This document shows, in pieces, positions 1-8,212 of a stretch of 64,000 nucleotides of DNA. Each line of letters opens with the position of its first letter. Within the stretch, counting starts at the first letter, position 1. The stretch comes from DASSUW01 sp963849695 (lineage in GTDB: Bacteria > Actinomycetota > Thermoleophilia > Solirubrobacterales > Solirubrobacteraceae). The notes under the pieces were generated by a model. That model did no database searches. It was not told the DNA's origin and saw nothing but the letters and a program-made list of their open reading frames with translations. The stretch spans positions 62,001-126,000 of the forward strand of contig CAWKIT010000026.1 of NCBI GenBank assembly GCA_963849695.1, in the 5' to 3' direction. The translations under genes were made by a program, and so were the position numbers.

Positions 1-79
1 CGGCCTGTCTCAGGCGGATCGCCATGCCGAGGCCGCTGAACCCACCGCCGATGATCGCGACGTCGATGTCGGAGGTCAT
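1..79 (-). CDS. Flavin-dependent monooxygenase, N-terminal fragment (runs off left edge)
   Basis: Only the first 26 codons lie in the window, reading leftward from an ATG at 77-79. The translation begins MTSDIDVAIIGGGFSG and continues LGMAIRL, a textbook Rossmann FAD-binding start (GxGxxG with GGGFSG, hydrophobic beta-strand before it, small helix after). The wording GGGFSGLGMAIRL is most like flavin-containing/Baeyer-Villiger monooxygenases of the CzcO type, which oxygenate soft nucleophiles or ketones using NADPH and O2. The rest of the protein, including any second NADPH motif, is outside the window, so the subfamily is not secure. It is transcribed divergently from the multicopper oxidase operon, sharing the 64-bp gap at 80-143. 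Confidence 0.6.
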   Translation of the reverse strand, partial: MTSDIDVAIIGGGFSGLGMAIRLRQA

Positions 80-107
80 GGCGGGTTCGATATTCGCACG
101 ACCCACC

Positions 108-143
108 TCGACATCTCTTTTTAGGCATGCCATAATCTCTCTC
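108..143 (+). promoter_or_regulatory. Leaderless promoter with DtxR-like operator for the oxidase-ZIP-DtxR operon
   Basis: A -35-like TCGACA (108-113) is followed after exactly 17 bp by a -10 CATAAT (131-136). The GTG start of the oxidase is at 144, seven bases after the -10, so transcription would begin at or next to the start codon. The spacer/-10 carries TTAGGCATGCCATAA (121-135), with a perfect 8-bp core palindrome GGCATGCC flanked by TTA and (A)TAA. This resembles metal-dependent DtxR/IdeR/MntR boxes, and a DtxR-family gene is the third gene of the operon, so metal-dependent autorepression is the likely arrangement. Operator identity is inferred, not demonstrated. Confidence 0.6.
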
Positions 144-1174
144 GTGGCAGAACTCACGCGTCGCAAGCTGCTGGCCGGATCGCTCGCCGCCACCGGCGGG
201 GCGGCGCTTCTGCACGGCGCGGTGCCTCATCCCCACCCGTGGGAGGCCGAGGCCGCCGCGCAGCCGCACCACGGCGGTGAGCACCCCGGTGGCCATGCCG
301 ACTTCCGCGACGGCCGCACGGTCGACCACGCGGCGAACGGGTTCGACCCGCACGAGATCCTGCGCGACTTCGACTGGGGCACCACGAGCAGGCTCGCGAG
401 CGGGCGGGTGGTTCGCGAGTGGGAGCTGTATGCGGTCGAGCAGGAGATCGAGATCGCGCCCGGGGTCAAGTTCGCGGCCTGGAGCTACAACCAGCGCGTC
501 CCCGGCCCGACGCTGCGCTGCCGCGAGGGCGAGCGGCTGCGGATCACGTTCATCAACGGCTCGCAGCACCCGCACACGATCCACTTCCACGGCATCCACC
601 CGGCCGAGATGGACGGCGTGCCCGGCCTCGGCGCCGGCGAGATCGGGCCCGGCGGCAGGACCGTCTACGAGTTCGACGCGCTGCCGGCCGGCCTGCACCT
701 CTACCACTGCCACGTGCGCCCGCTGGCCGACCACATCGCCAAGGGCCTGTACGGCACGTTCATCGTCGACCCCGCCGACGGCCGCGAGGACGCCGACGAG
801 CTCGTGATGGTGATGAACGGGTTCGACACCAACTTCGACCGCGCGAACGAGATGTACGCGGCCAACTCGATCCCGTTCGCGTACATGAACACGCCGATCC
901 AGGTCAAGCGCGACGAGCTGGTGCGGATCTATCTCGTCAACGTGCTCGAGTTCGACCTCATCAACTCGTTCCACCTGCACGGGAACCTGTTCAACTACTT
1001 CCCGACCGGGACCTCGAAGACACCGTCCGAGTTCACCGACACGGTGATGCTGTGCCAGGGCCAGCGCGGCATCCTCGAGTGGCGCTTCGCCCATCCGGGC
1101 AAGTTCATGTTCCACGCGCACCAGTCCGAGTTCACCGAGCTCGGCTGGCAGGGGTTCTTCGAGGTCTACGCTGA
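144..1174 (+). CDS. Two-domain multicopper oxidase, Tat-exported
   Basis: About 343 residues from a GTG at 144. The start is chosen because it gives a twin-arginine signal (TRRKLLAGSLAATGGAALL) immediately after a leaderless -10; an upstream in-frame ATG would place the operator inside the gene. A His-rich stretch follows (HPHPW, PHHGGEHPGGH). Two cupredoxin domains carry the copper motifs: HFHG (H147/H149), HCHVRPLADH (H188-H197), FHLHG (H277/H279) and FHAHQ (H324/H326). It probably oxidises a metal ion such as Fe(II) or Mn(II), or a small organic substrate, outside the membrane; the ZIP and DtxR neighbours favour a metal. Odd: the frame has no stop at the expected end after FFEVYA and runs on in an out-of-frame reading of the ZIP gene. 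A single-base change near 1165-1171 would bring in the TGA at 1172-1174, overlapping the ZIP ATG as TGATG. Confidence 0.82.
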
Positions 1175-2365
1175 TGGAGGGCCGCGCCGCCACCGTCGAG
1201 GAGCTGCGCTCGAGCCGGATGCCGGCGTGGCTGCTCGGGCTGATCCCGCTCCTCCTCATCATGCTCGCGGTCGGCGCCTTCGCGCTGCTCGACGGGCCGG
1301 GCCTCAGCGAGCGCCGCGGGCCGCCGGTCGAGGAGCTGGCGGTCGAGCGCACGAAGCTCACGCCGGGCGTGATCGAGCTCACCGTGCGCAACGACGGGCC
1401 GGACGCGCGTGACGATCGCGCAGGCGGTCGTCAACGACGCGTTCGTGCAGTTCACCGGCGCCGACGGCCCGATCGGGCGGCTCGAGACCGCCACCGTGCG
1501 GATCGCGCAGCCGTGGATCGAGGGCGAGGCATACGAGGTCGCGCTGATCACCTCGACCGGCGGCACGTTCGCGCACGAGATCCCCGTCGCGGTCGAGACG
1601 CCGGCCGAGGACCTGTCGTTCTTCGGGCTGATGGCGCTGCTCGGGATCTACGTCGGCGTGATCCCGATCGCGCTCGGCATGCTGTGGCTGCCGTGGGTGC
1701 GGCGGATCCCGCCCGAATGGCTGCGCGTGGTGATGGCGCTGACCGTCGGCCTGCTCGCGTTCCTGGCGATCGACGCCACGCTCGAGGGCTTCGAGCTGGC
1801 CGGCGAGGGCTCGCAGGCGTTCGGCGGCGCGGCGCTGGTGCTGGTCGGCGGCCTCGCCTCCTACCTGCTGCTGAGCGGGGTCTCGGAGTGGGTCTCGGCC
1901 CGCCGCGCGGGCGCGACCGGCGGCACCCTGGCGCTGCTGGTGGCGATCGGGATCGGGCTCCACAACCTCGGCGAGGGAGTGGCGATCGGGGCGGCGTACT
2001 CGGTCGGCGCGCTCGCGCTCGGCGCCTTCCTGGTCGTCGGCTTCGCGCTCCACAACACGACCGAGGGACTGGCGATCGTGGCGCCGGTCGCACACCTGCG
2101 CCCGTCGCTCGGCCGGCTCGCCCTGCTCGGCCTCATCGCAGGCGCTCCGGCCGTGCTCGGCGCCTGGATCGGAGCGGCGGCGTTCAACGCCAGCGTCGCC
2201 GCGTTCCTGTTCGGCTTCGGCGCGGGCGCGATCGTGCAGGTGATCGTCCAGCTCGCGCCTTCGCTGCGCAACGACGCGGGTCGCACGCTGCATCCCGCGG
2301 CGGTCGCGGGCCTGCTGGGCGGGATGGCGCTGATGTTCGCGACCGGGCTGCTGGTGACGATATGA
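1174..2365 (+). pseudogene. ZIP-family metal permease (single frameshift near 1403)
   Basis: The protein would be about 396 residues. The first part (1174 to about 1403) has one N-terminal membrane helix (WLLGLIPLLLIMLAVGAFALL) and the start of an extracytoplasmic Ig-like segment (ELTVRNDGPD). The next frame continues it seamlessly (VTIAQAVVNDAFVQF) to the stop at 2365, so one extra base around GGACGCGCGTG is inferred. The rest is a ZIP transporter with about eight helices and the two metal motifs HNLGEG and HNTTEG that build the binuclear site. ZIP proteins bring Zn, Fe or Mn into the cytoplasm. It overlaps the oxidase end and the DtxR start (ATGA), so all three are one operon, recalling the ferroxidase-permease principle. 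The frame break may be a sequencing error; the codon bias is intact on both sides. Confidence 0.75.
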
Positions 2366-3030
2366 CCGGCACCTCCGAAGCGGTCGAGAACTACGCGAAG
2401 GCGATCTACTCGCTCCAGCACCGGGCGGGCGGCGACCCCGTGGCCACCAACGACCTCGCCGACCGGCTCGAGGTCACCGCCGCATCGGCCTCGGGCATGA
2501 TCAAGAAGCTCGCCGACCTCGGGCTCGTCGCCCACGTGCCCTACCGCGGCGTGCAGCTGACCGACGAGGGCGAGCGGCTCGCGCTCGAGGTGCTGCGCCA
2601 CCACCGGCTGCTCGAGCTCTACCTCGCGACCCAGCTCGACGTGCCGTGGGATCGCGTGCACGAGGAGGCGGAGGCGCTCGAGCACGTGCTCTCCGAGGAC
2701 CTCGAGGCGCGCATCGCGGCCAAGCTCGGCAACCCGACGCACGACCCCCACGGCGACCCGATCCCCGACGCGCAGCTCCAGATCGACGAGAGCAGCACGC
2801 GCAGCCTGGCCGACCTCGAGCCGGCCGATCGCGGGCGCTTCGTCCGCGTGTCGGACTCCGACCCGGCGATGCTGCGCTATCTCAGCGAGCGCGGGGTCTG
2901 CCTCGGCGACCGGCTCGAGGTGCTCGACCGGCAGCCCTTCGGCGGCCCGCTCACGGTGCGGGTCGGCGACTCGCTGCAGGTGCTCGGCGGCGGCCTCGCC
3001 GCCGCGATGCGCGTCGAGCTCGACGACTGA
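2362..3030 (+). CDS. DtxR/MntR-family metal-dependent transcriptional repressor
   Basis: 222 residues, ATG at 2362 overlapping the ZIP stop. Layout is canonical: N-terminal winged helix (about 1-65; VENYAKAIYSLQ, VTAASASGMIKKLADLGLV), a metal-binding dimerisation domain (about 66-140; LEVLRHHRLLELYLA, WDRVHEEAEALEHVLSEDLE, with DPHGDPIP), and a C-terminal FeoA/SH3-like domain (about 150-222). HHRLLE and the HEEAEALEH segment contain the usual His/Glu ligands. Family members bind DNA when loaded with Fe(II) or Mn(II) and shut off metal uptake. Here it likely controls its own operon through the palindrome at 119-136. Which metal it senses cannot be read with confidence from sequence alone. Confidence 0.88.
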   Translation: MTGTSEAVENYAKAIYSLQHRAGGDPVATNDLADRLEVTAASASGMIKKLADLGLVAHVPYRGVQLTDEGERLALEVLRHHRLLELYLATQLDVPWDRVHEEAEALEHVLSEDLEARIAAKLGNPTHDPHGDPIPDAQLQIDESSTRSLADLEPADRGRFVRVSDSDPAMLRYLSERGVCLGDRLEVLDRQPFGGPLTVRVGDSLQVLGGGLAAAMRVELDD

Positions 3031-3043
3031 CATCCCGGCGGGC

Positions 3044-4925
3044 TCATGCCGCCCGGAGCTGCTCGGCCAGTCCCTGGAGGTCGTACAGCCCCTCGACTCC
3101 GGTGACCGGCGCCCCGACCGCCTCGACCGCGGCCATCACCTGGCTGGAGCCGATGCGGCCGTCGTTGGGCAGGCCGTCGGCGCCCTCCGTCAACACGTAG
3201 CGGATGCGGCCCTGCTCGACGGCGTCGGCGAGCCAGTCGATGCCGACCTGGCTCTCGCGACCCGAGAAGCCGCCGATCGCGGCGACGTCGGCGCCGGAGG
3301 TGATCAGCGAGCCGGCGGCGCCGGACTGGCTGGAGACGGCGATCGTCCCGCCGCCGTTGGCTTCCACGTACTCGACGGCGGCAGCGAGCGTCGAGGTGTC
3401 GCCGCCGAACATGCCGCCTCCGCCTCCGCCGGGCGGGCCGCCGCCGGGTGCGCCGCCGCCGGGCGGGCCGCCAGCACCGGGCGGGCCGCCGCCGGGTGCG
3501 CCACGCCCGCCGCCGGGCGGGCCGCCGCCGAAGTCCGCGGTGGTGACCGGACCGCCGGCCGGGAACGTCCCGCTCGTCGCGTGGTCGAGCGTCTGCAGCG
3601 ACCACCTGGCGGGCACGGCGAGCAGGACGGCGATCGCGACGGCGATCACGTAGGTGCGCACCTTCGCTCGCGAGGACGCCGCTCGCGAGCAGCACGGCGG
3701 CGCCGACGCCGGCCACCGCGATCCAGGCGGAGTCGCTGCCGAGGATCGCCAGCTCCGCCGCCACGCCGGCGAGGATCGCGGCGGGCGCGACGAGCCGGCT
3801 GCTGCGCATCGTCGCCACGGCGGCGCCGACCAGGGCGGCCGTGAACGGCGCGAGCTGGGCCACGTAGTACGGGTGGAAGATCCCCTCGGCGCGGCTGAAG
3901 GCGACGGCCGTGGTGAGGAACGTGCCGCCGACCGCGATCAGCCAGCCCGTGCGGGCATCCCTGCGATCGAGCCGAGTGAGCACGGCCACGGCGATGCCGC
4001 CGACGAGCGCGACGCCCAGCAGCCATCCGCCCTGGCCGCCGAGGCTCTCGTTGAGCAGCCGCAGCAGGCCCGGCTCGCCGCCGAAGGTCGCTCCGCCCGC
4101 GCCGCCGCCGGGCCCGCCGTCCTGGCCGAACAGCCGCCCGAGGCCGTTGTAGCCGAAGATCAGCGACCAGATGCTGTTGTCGCCGGTGCCGGAGATCCAC
4201 GGCCGGTCGGCGGCCGGCGTGAGCCACATGAGCAGCGGCCAGGCAAGCCCGACCGCCGCCATCGCCGCGCCGCCCGCGAGCAACCCGCGGACGCGCCCGG
4301 CCGGAGCGGCCCACACCCAGGCGGCGACGAGTGCGGGCACGACCAGCAGCGCGGCGGCCATCTTCGCCTCGAAGCCGAGCCCGACCGCGACGCCGGCCAG
4401 CACCATCCAACGCGTGCGCCCGTCCTCGAGCCCGCGCACCACCGCCCACACGGCGCCGGCGCAGCAGAGCGTCAGCAGCGCGTCCGGGTTGTTGTGGCGC
4501 GCGATCGCGACCGTGATCGGCGTGAACACGAGCGCCAGGCCGGCGACGAAGCCGGCCGCGCGGCCGAACCGCCGGCGCACCAGGTCGTAGACCAGCGCCA
4601 CCGTCGCGACGCCCATCAGCGCCTGCGGCACGAGCAGGCTCCACGAGCTGAAGCCGAACATGCGCGCGGACAGCGCCTGGATCCACAGCGCCAGCGGCGG
4701 CTTGTCGACGGTCATCACGCCGGCTGCGTCGAACGAGCCGTACAGGAAGGCGTGCCAGCTGGTGCTCATCGAGCGCACAGCGGCGCTGTAGTACTCGTTG
4801 GCGAAGCCGTTGCGGTCGAGCGCCCACAGGTAGAGGACGCCGGCCAGCACGAGCAGAGCGGCCAGCTCGGGGCGGGGAACCGAGATCGAGAGAGCGCGCG
4901 GTCGGCGCAGGGAGAGCGTCGTCAT
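3044..4925 (-). pseudogene. GT39-type (ArnT/PMT-like) membrane glycosyltransferase with Gly/Pro-rich C-terminal domain (frameshift near 3664)
   Basis: About 627 residues once one extra base near 3663-3665 is ignored. The N-terminal part has about 11 membrane helices and the family signature: a short loop with LDRNGFANEYYSAAVRSM and the DKPPLALWIQAL motif of polyprenyl-phosphate-sugar-using GT-C enzymes, then GFEAKMAAALL. After the frame break (LLASGVLASE to VRTYVIAVAIAVLL) come a last helix, a run of about 45 residues rich in Gly and Pro, and a globular domain (VEYVEANGGGTIAVSSQS, IGGFSGRESQVGIDWLADAV) typical of actinobacterial homologues. It would transfer a sugar, often mannose, from polyprenyl phosphate to an acceptor on the outer membrane face. 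The divergent GT2 gene makes exactly such a donor. Promoter repeats lie at 4958-5011. Confidence 0.82.
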
Positions 4926-4957
4926 GCCCTCGACCCTCGAGGCACCGTGCGTGAGCG

Positions 4958-5011
4958 GCCTGGGATGAGCCTGGGAGTTGCCTGAGTCCGCTTTCCCAGG
5001 CTCCTCTCAGC
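4958..5011. promoter_or_regulatory. Clustered 11-bp direct repeats (OmpR-family operator-like) between GT39 and GT2 genes
   Basis: On the minus strand three copies of (T)CYCAGGC follow each other at 11-bp spacing, at about 4986-4980, 4976-4969 and 4965-4958, reading toward the GT39 gene. On the plus strand TCCCAGG (4994-5000) and TCTCAGC (5005-5011) are again 11 bp apart, reading toward the GT2 gene. Direct repeats with one-helical-turn spacing are how OmpR/PhoB-family dimers bind. The same repeat occurs upstream of the dioxygenase-regulator-kinase operon at 10995-11023. Confidence 0.6.
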
Positions 5012-5055
5012 GTGCTCCGAGGCGGCTCGCACGTTCGCCGCCCACGGTGCACCAC

Positions 5056-6207
5056 ATGACAGCCCTCGCCGAGCTGCCGGTCCCGTCCCGGCCCCAGATC
5101 GAGATCGTCGTGCCCGTGCGCGACGAGGAGGCGACGCTGGAGCTCAGCATCCGCCGCCTCCACCGCTTCCTCACCACCGAGTTCCCGTTCAGCTGGCGGA
5201 TCGTGATCGCGGACAACGCGAGCACCGACGCAACGCCCGCGCTGGCCGTCGCGCTCGCCCGCGAGCTGCCGTCCGTCGACTGGCTGCGACTCGAGCAGCC
5301 GGGGCGCGGCCGGGCGCTGCGCGCCGCCTGGGCGGCGAGCGACGCTCGGGTCGTCTGCTACATGGACGTCGACCTCTCGACCGACCTGCGCGCGCTGCTC
5401 CCGCTGGTGGCGCCGCTGCTGTCCGGCCACAGCGACGTCGCGATCGGGACCCGGCTCGCGCACGGGGCGCGCGTGGTGCGCGGGCCCAAGCGCGAGCTGA
5501 TCTCCCGCGCCTACAACAGCATCCTCCACACGGCGCTGCGGGCGCGCTTCACCGACGCCCAGTGCGGCTTCAAGGCGATCCGCGCCGACCTGGTGGACGA
5601 CCTGCTGCCGGCGGTCCGGGACGAAGGCTGGTTCTTCGACACCGAGATGCTGGTCAACGCCCAGCGCCGCGGGCTGCGGATCCACGAGGTCCCGGTCGAC
5701 TGGATCGACGATCCCGACTCGCGCGTGCGGATCGTGCGCACGGCGATCGACGACCTGCGCGGCGTCGCGCGCCTGATGGCCGCCTCGCCGGTGGCGCGGT
5801 TCATCGCCGTCGGGCTCGCCAGCACCGTCGCGCACGCTCTGCTCTTCCTGGCCCTGCGCGGGACGCTCGGCGCCGCCGGCGCCAACGCCTTCGCGCTCAC
5901 GGTGACGGCAGTCGGCAACACCGCCGCCAACCGCCGCCTCACCTTCCGCATCCGCGGTCGCGCGGGATTGCTCCGCCATCACGCGCGCGGGGCGCTGATC
6001 TTCGTGCTCGGGCTCGCGCTCACCAACGGAGCCCTGCTCGTACTGCACGGGATCGAGCCCGACCCGCCGCGCGCGGTCGAGCTGGCCGTGCTGGTCGCGG
6101 CGAACCTGACCGCGACCGTGACCCGCTACGTCGCCATGCGCAGCTGGGTCTTCGCGCACCGCCCTCGCGCTTCTTCGGCGCACAGGCCGCTCGTCGCGCG
6201 GCGATGA
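5056..6207 (+). CDS. Polyprenyl-phosphate sugar synthase: GT2 glycosyltransferase fused to GtrA-like membrane domain
   Basis: 383 residues from ATG 5056; upstream in-frame codons lack the family start. Residues 14-240 are a GT2 domain of the DPM1 type: EIVVPVRDEEATLE at the nucleotide pocket, IADNASTDATP, and MDVDLSTD with the metal-binding D104/D106, then the QCGFKAIR and GWFFDTEML motifs. Residues about 248-370 form a four-helix GtrA domain (FIAVGLASTVAHALLFLAL, TVTAVGNTAANRRLTF). DPM1-like enzymes transfer a sugar from a nucleotide donor to polyprenyl phosphate on the cytoplasmic face; GtrA domains are thought to help move the lipid-sugar across. It is divergent from the GT39 enzyme that would use the product. 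Expression may be set by the 11-bp repeats just upstream. Confidence 0.86.
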   Translation: MTALAELPVPSRPQIEIVVPVRDEEATLELSIRRLHRFLTTEFPFSWRIVIADNASTDATPALAVALARELPSVDWLRLEQPGRGRALRAAWAASDARVVCYMDVDLSTDLRALLPLVAPLLSGHSDVAIGTRLAHGARVVRGPKRELISRAYNSILHTALRARFTDAQCGFKAIRADLVDDLLPAVRDEGWFFDTEMLVNAQRRGLRIHEVPVDWIDDPDSRVRIVRTAIDDLRGVARLMAASPVARFIAVGLASTVAHALLFLALRGTLGAAGANAFALTVTAVGNTAANRRLTFRIRGRAGLLRHHARGALIFVLGLALTNGALLVLHGIEPDPPRAVELAVLVAANLTATVTRYVAMRSWVFAHRPRASSAHRPLVARR

Positions 6208-6271
6208 GATCTCCGCATTTTGCGGCAATATGTCGCCGGTCCCCCGCCGCGTCGCGCTCTAGGCTCCCCGG

Positions 6272-7780
6272 GTGGACGCCGACGACCTTCCCGAGCTGCC
6301 GAAGCGCACGCGCTGGCAACCGCTGAAGATGCTGCTCGGCGGTCTGATCGTGATGATCCTCACGGGCGGCGCCGTCGCAACCGCGGGGCTGCTCCAGGTC
6401 AGGAGCCTCGCCTCCGACTTCGATCGCTACGGGCATCGCGCCGAGCTCGGGCCCGGGACGGTGACGCGGGCGGAGCCCGGCAGGCCGCAGACGCTCCTGC
6501 TCGTCGGCTCCGATCGCCGCTTCGGCGCCGCGGAGGAGGACGCCCGCTCGGACACGCTGATGCTGCTGCGCATCGACCCGGACCAGCGCGCCACGACCGT
6601 GCTCTCGATCCCACGCGACCTCGCGGTGGAGATCCCCGGCCACGGCCGGATGAAGATCAACGAGGCCTATAGCCTCGGCGGGCTCGATCTCACCGCGCGC
6701 ACGGTCAAGGAGCTGCTGAGCGCGCGCGGCCGGCCGTTCCGGATCAACCACGCGGTCGCGACGACGTTCGGCGGCTTCACCGACGCGGTCGACCACCTCG
6801 GCTGCGTCAACATCGACGTCGACCGCCGCTATTACCACACCAACGCGGGCCTCCCGGTCTCCGAGCACTACGCCGAGATCGACGTCCGCGCCGGCTACCA
6901 GCGCCTGTGCGGCGAGGAGGCGCTGGCCTACGTGCGCTTCCGCCACCTCGACAACGACCTCGTGCGCGCGGCGCGCCAGCAGAGCTTCCTGCGCGAGTTC
7001 AAGGACCAGCTGCGCCAGCGCGGCGTGCTCGACAACCTGCGACCGCTGGTGCGGATCTTCGCCGGGGCGACCGAGACCGACGGCGACCTCCAGAGCACCC
7101 GCGGCCTGCTCCGCCTCGCGCAGCTCGCGATCCGCTCGAGCGACAAGCCGGTGCGCCAGATCAAGCTCCCTGTGCGCTTCGCGGGGTCGGCGTTCGACAC
7201 GACCGGCCTCGGCTCCTACGTCACCACGACGCGCGCGCGGATACGCGCCGCGGTGCAGGAGTTCCTGCACCCGTCCGCGCCGCGCGCGAGCGCCCGCCGG
7301 GCCACGCCGCGGCGCGCGCGGCTCGTGCCGGCGCTCGACCGCGGCGAGGCGCTCGTGCGCGGGACCCGCACCCGTCCCGCCACCCGCATGCCGATCCTCG
7401 TGCCCGCCCGCCTGACGGCCAAGGGGCGGTACCCCGCCAGCACGACGCTCGCGCCCAACCCGCGGCGCTACGTGATCGGGCGCCGGCACGCCGCATACCG
7501 GCTCGTGATCGCCGAGGATGCCTCCGAGGGCCAGTTCTACGGCGTCCAGGGCACGACCTGGAGGCAACCGCCGATTCTCGCCGCCGCCCACAAGACCCGC
7601 CGCATCGGCGGCCGCGAGTACGAGCTGTACAGCGACGGCGGGCGCCTGCGGCTCGTCGCCTGGCGGACGCCGCGCGCGGTGTACTGGGTCTCGAACACGC
7701 TCGGCCTCGCGCTCACCGCCCAGGAGATGCTCGGCATCGCTCGTTCCGCAACGCTGGTGCGGGCCGGGAAGGGTTCCTAG
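6272..7780 (+). CDS. LytR-CpsA-Psr (LCP) family cell-wall ligase
   Basis: 502 residues from a GTG at 6272 that sits six bases after TAGGCT (6260-6265), a leaderless-type start. One N-terminal membrane helix (about 18-41) anchors an extracytoplasmic LCP domain: LLLVGSDRR, RSDTLMLLRIDP, SIPRDL, KINEAYSLGG and the RFRHLDNDLVRAARQQ motif whose acidic and Arg residues bind pyrophosphate and metal. LCP proteins attach secondary polymers (teichoic acids, arabinogalactan-like glycans) from lipid carriers to peptidoglycan. A C-terminal extension of about 170 residues, basic then YELYSDGGRLRLVAWR, is of unknown role. It follows the polyprenyl-sugar genes, consistent with one envelope-glycan theme. Confidence 0.85.
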   Translation: MDADDLPELPKRTRWQPLKMLLGGLIVMILTGGAVATAGLLQVRSLASDFDRYGHRAELGPGTVTRAEPGRPQTLLLVGSDRRFGAAEEDARSDTLMLLRIDPDQRATTVLSIPRDLAVEIPGHGRMKINEAYSLGGLDLTARTVKELLSARGRPFRINHAVATTFGGFTDAVDHLGCVNIDVDRRYYHTNAGLPVSEHYAEIDVRAGYQRLCGEEALAYVRFRHLDNDLVRAARQQSFLREFKDQLRQRGVLDNLRPLVRIFAGATETDGDLQSTRGLLRLAQLAIRSSDKPVRQIKLPVRFAGSAFDTTGLGSYVTTTRARIRAAVQEFLHPSAPRASARRATPRRARLVPALDRGEALVRGTRTRPATRMPILVPARLTAKGRYPASTTLAPNPRRYVIGRRHAAYRLVIAEDASEGQFYGVQGTTWRQPPILAAAHKTRRIGGREYELYSDGGRLRLVAWRTPRAVYWVSNTLGLALTAQEMLGIARSATLVRAGKGS

Positions 7781-7911
7781 CTCTTCTGGTCGTGAGTGCC
7801 GCTCGTGCGGCGCATTCGTGTGGTGGTGGCGACGCCGGCCAACTGCGGCTGGGTGGGGAAGCGGCGACGCCGTCGGTGCGGCCGGTCACCTGGCGCCGTT
7901 GAGGATCGGGC

Positions 7912-7929
7912 GTTGTGAGAATCTCCAAT
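7912..7929. repeat. Imperfect inverted repeat, related to 8084-8101
   Basis: GTTGTGAGAATCTCCAAT contains GAGA-A-TCTC at its centre with TTG and CAA flanks. It matches the palindrome at 8084-8101 in 13 of 18 positions, including GTTGT at the left, AATCT in the middle and CAA at the right. This suggests two copies of one binding site about 170 bp apart. Confidence 0.4.
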
Positions 7930-7932
7930 CGC

Positions 7933-7979
7933 CGCTGTGCTAACTGGGTGTCGAATAACGACACCCCGTGAGCACAGCG
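7933..7979. repeat. Two-tier inverted repeat (47 bp) able to form a long hairpin
   Basis: Outer arms CGCTGTGCT (7933-7941) and AGCACAGCG (7971-7979) are perfectly complementary. Inside them, after a 4-nt symmetric internal loop, GGGTGTCG (7946-7953) pairs with CGACACCC (7959-7966) around the loop AATAA. In total 17 perfect base pairs. There is no T tract, so it is not a standard intrinsic terminator. Confidence 0.6.
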
Positions 7980-8083
7980 CCCCCTCGAACCGCGCGCAGC
8001 GGCTGGTGATGAGGTCCGGGCGCCGCTTGTGAGTGGTCTCGGCGGTGATCTGCACGCGATCGTTGTTCCGATTGGCCCGCTCC

Positions 8084-8101
8084 GTTGTAGAAATCTACAA
8101 C
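8084..8101. repeat. 18-bp palindrome GTTGTAGA-AA-TCTACAAC
   Basis: Two perfect 8-bp arms around AA. It looks like a dimeric regulator site but lies 112 bp beyond the 3' end of the histidine kinase gene with no downstream gene start nearby. Confidence 0.55.
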
Positions 8102-8212
8102 GAGCTCGCCCAGGCGGCTATCGGACCGGCCGCGCCACCGGCATCGCCGCCGCCCTACCCAGCCGCAGTTCGTCTGACCCGCCACCCCCACCCGCGACTC
8201 GCCCGCGCGCCG

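Larger units (their letters stand above)
7781..8212. other. 432-bp gene-free stretch between convergent genes, rich in inverted repeats
   Basis: No open frame here has the strong third-position GC bias of the neighbours, and none gives a recognisable protein. The stretch lies between two 3' ends (LCP and histidine kinase), so ordinary promoters are not expected. It contains three inverted repeats listed separately, two of which resemble each other. It could be a small RNA locus, a decayed mobile element end, or a complex terminator region; the sequence alone does not decide. Confidence 0.45.

Noticed and set aside
3405..3540. GC-rich repeated DNA considered as a minisatellite or mobile repeat
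   Set aside because: It encodes the in-frame Gly/Pro linker of the glycosyltransferase.
3646..6228. Very long open frame on the minus strand covering the GT2 gene and part of the GT39 gene
   Set aside because: Composed of Arg/Gly/His/Asp-rich low-complexity translation typical of GC-rich antisense frames; the real genes have recognisable domains in other frames.
7777..8055. 92-codon minus-strand frame in the gene-free island
   Set aside because: Codon use unlike neighbouring genes, runs through the long hairpin and shows no family resemblance; I treat it as non-coding.
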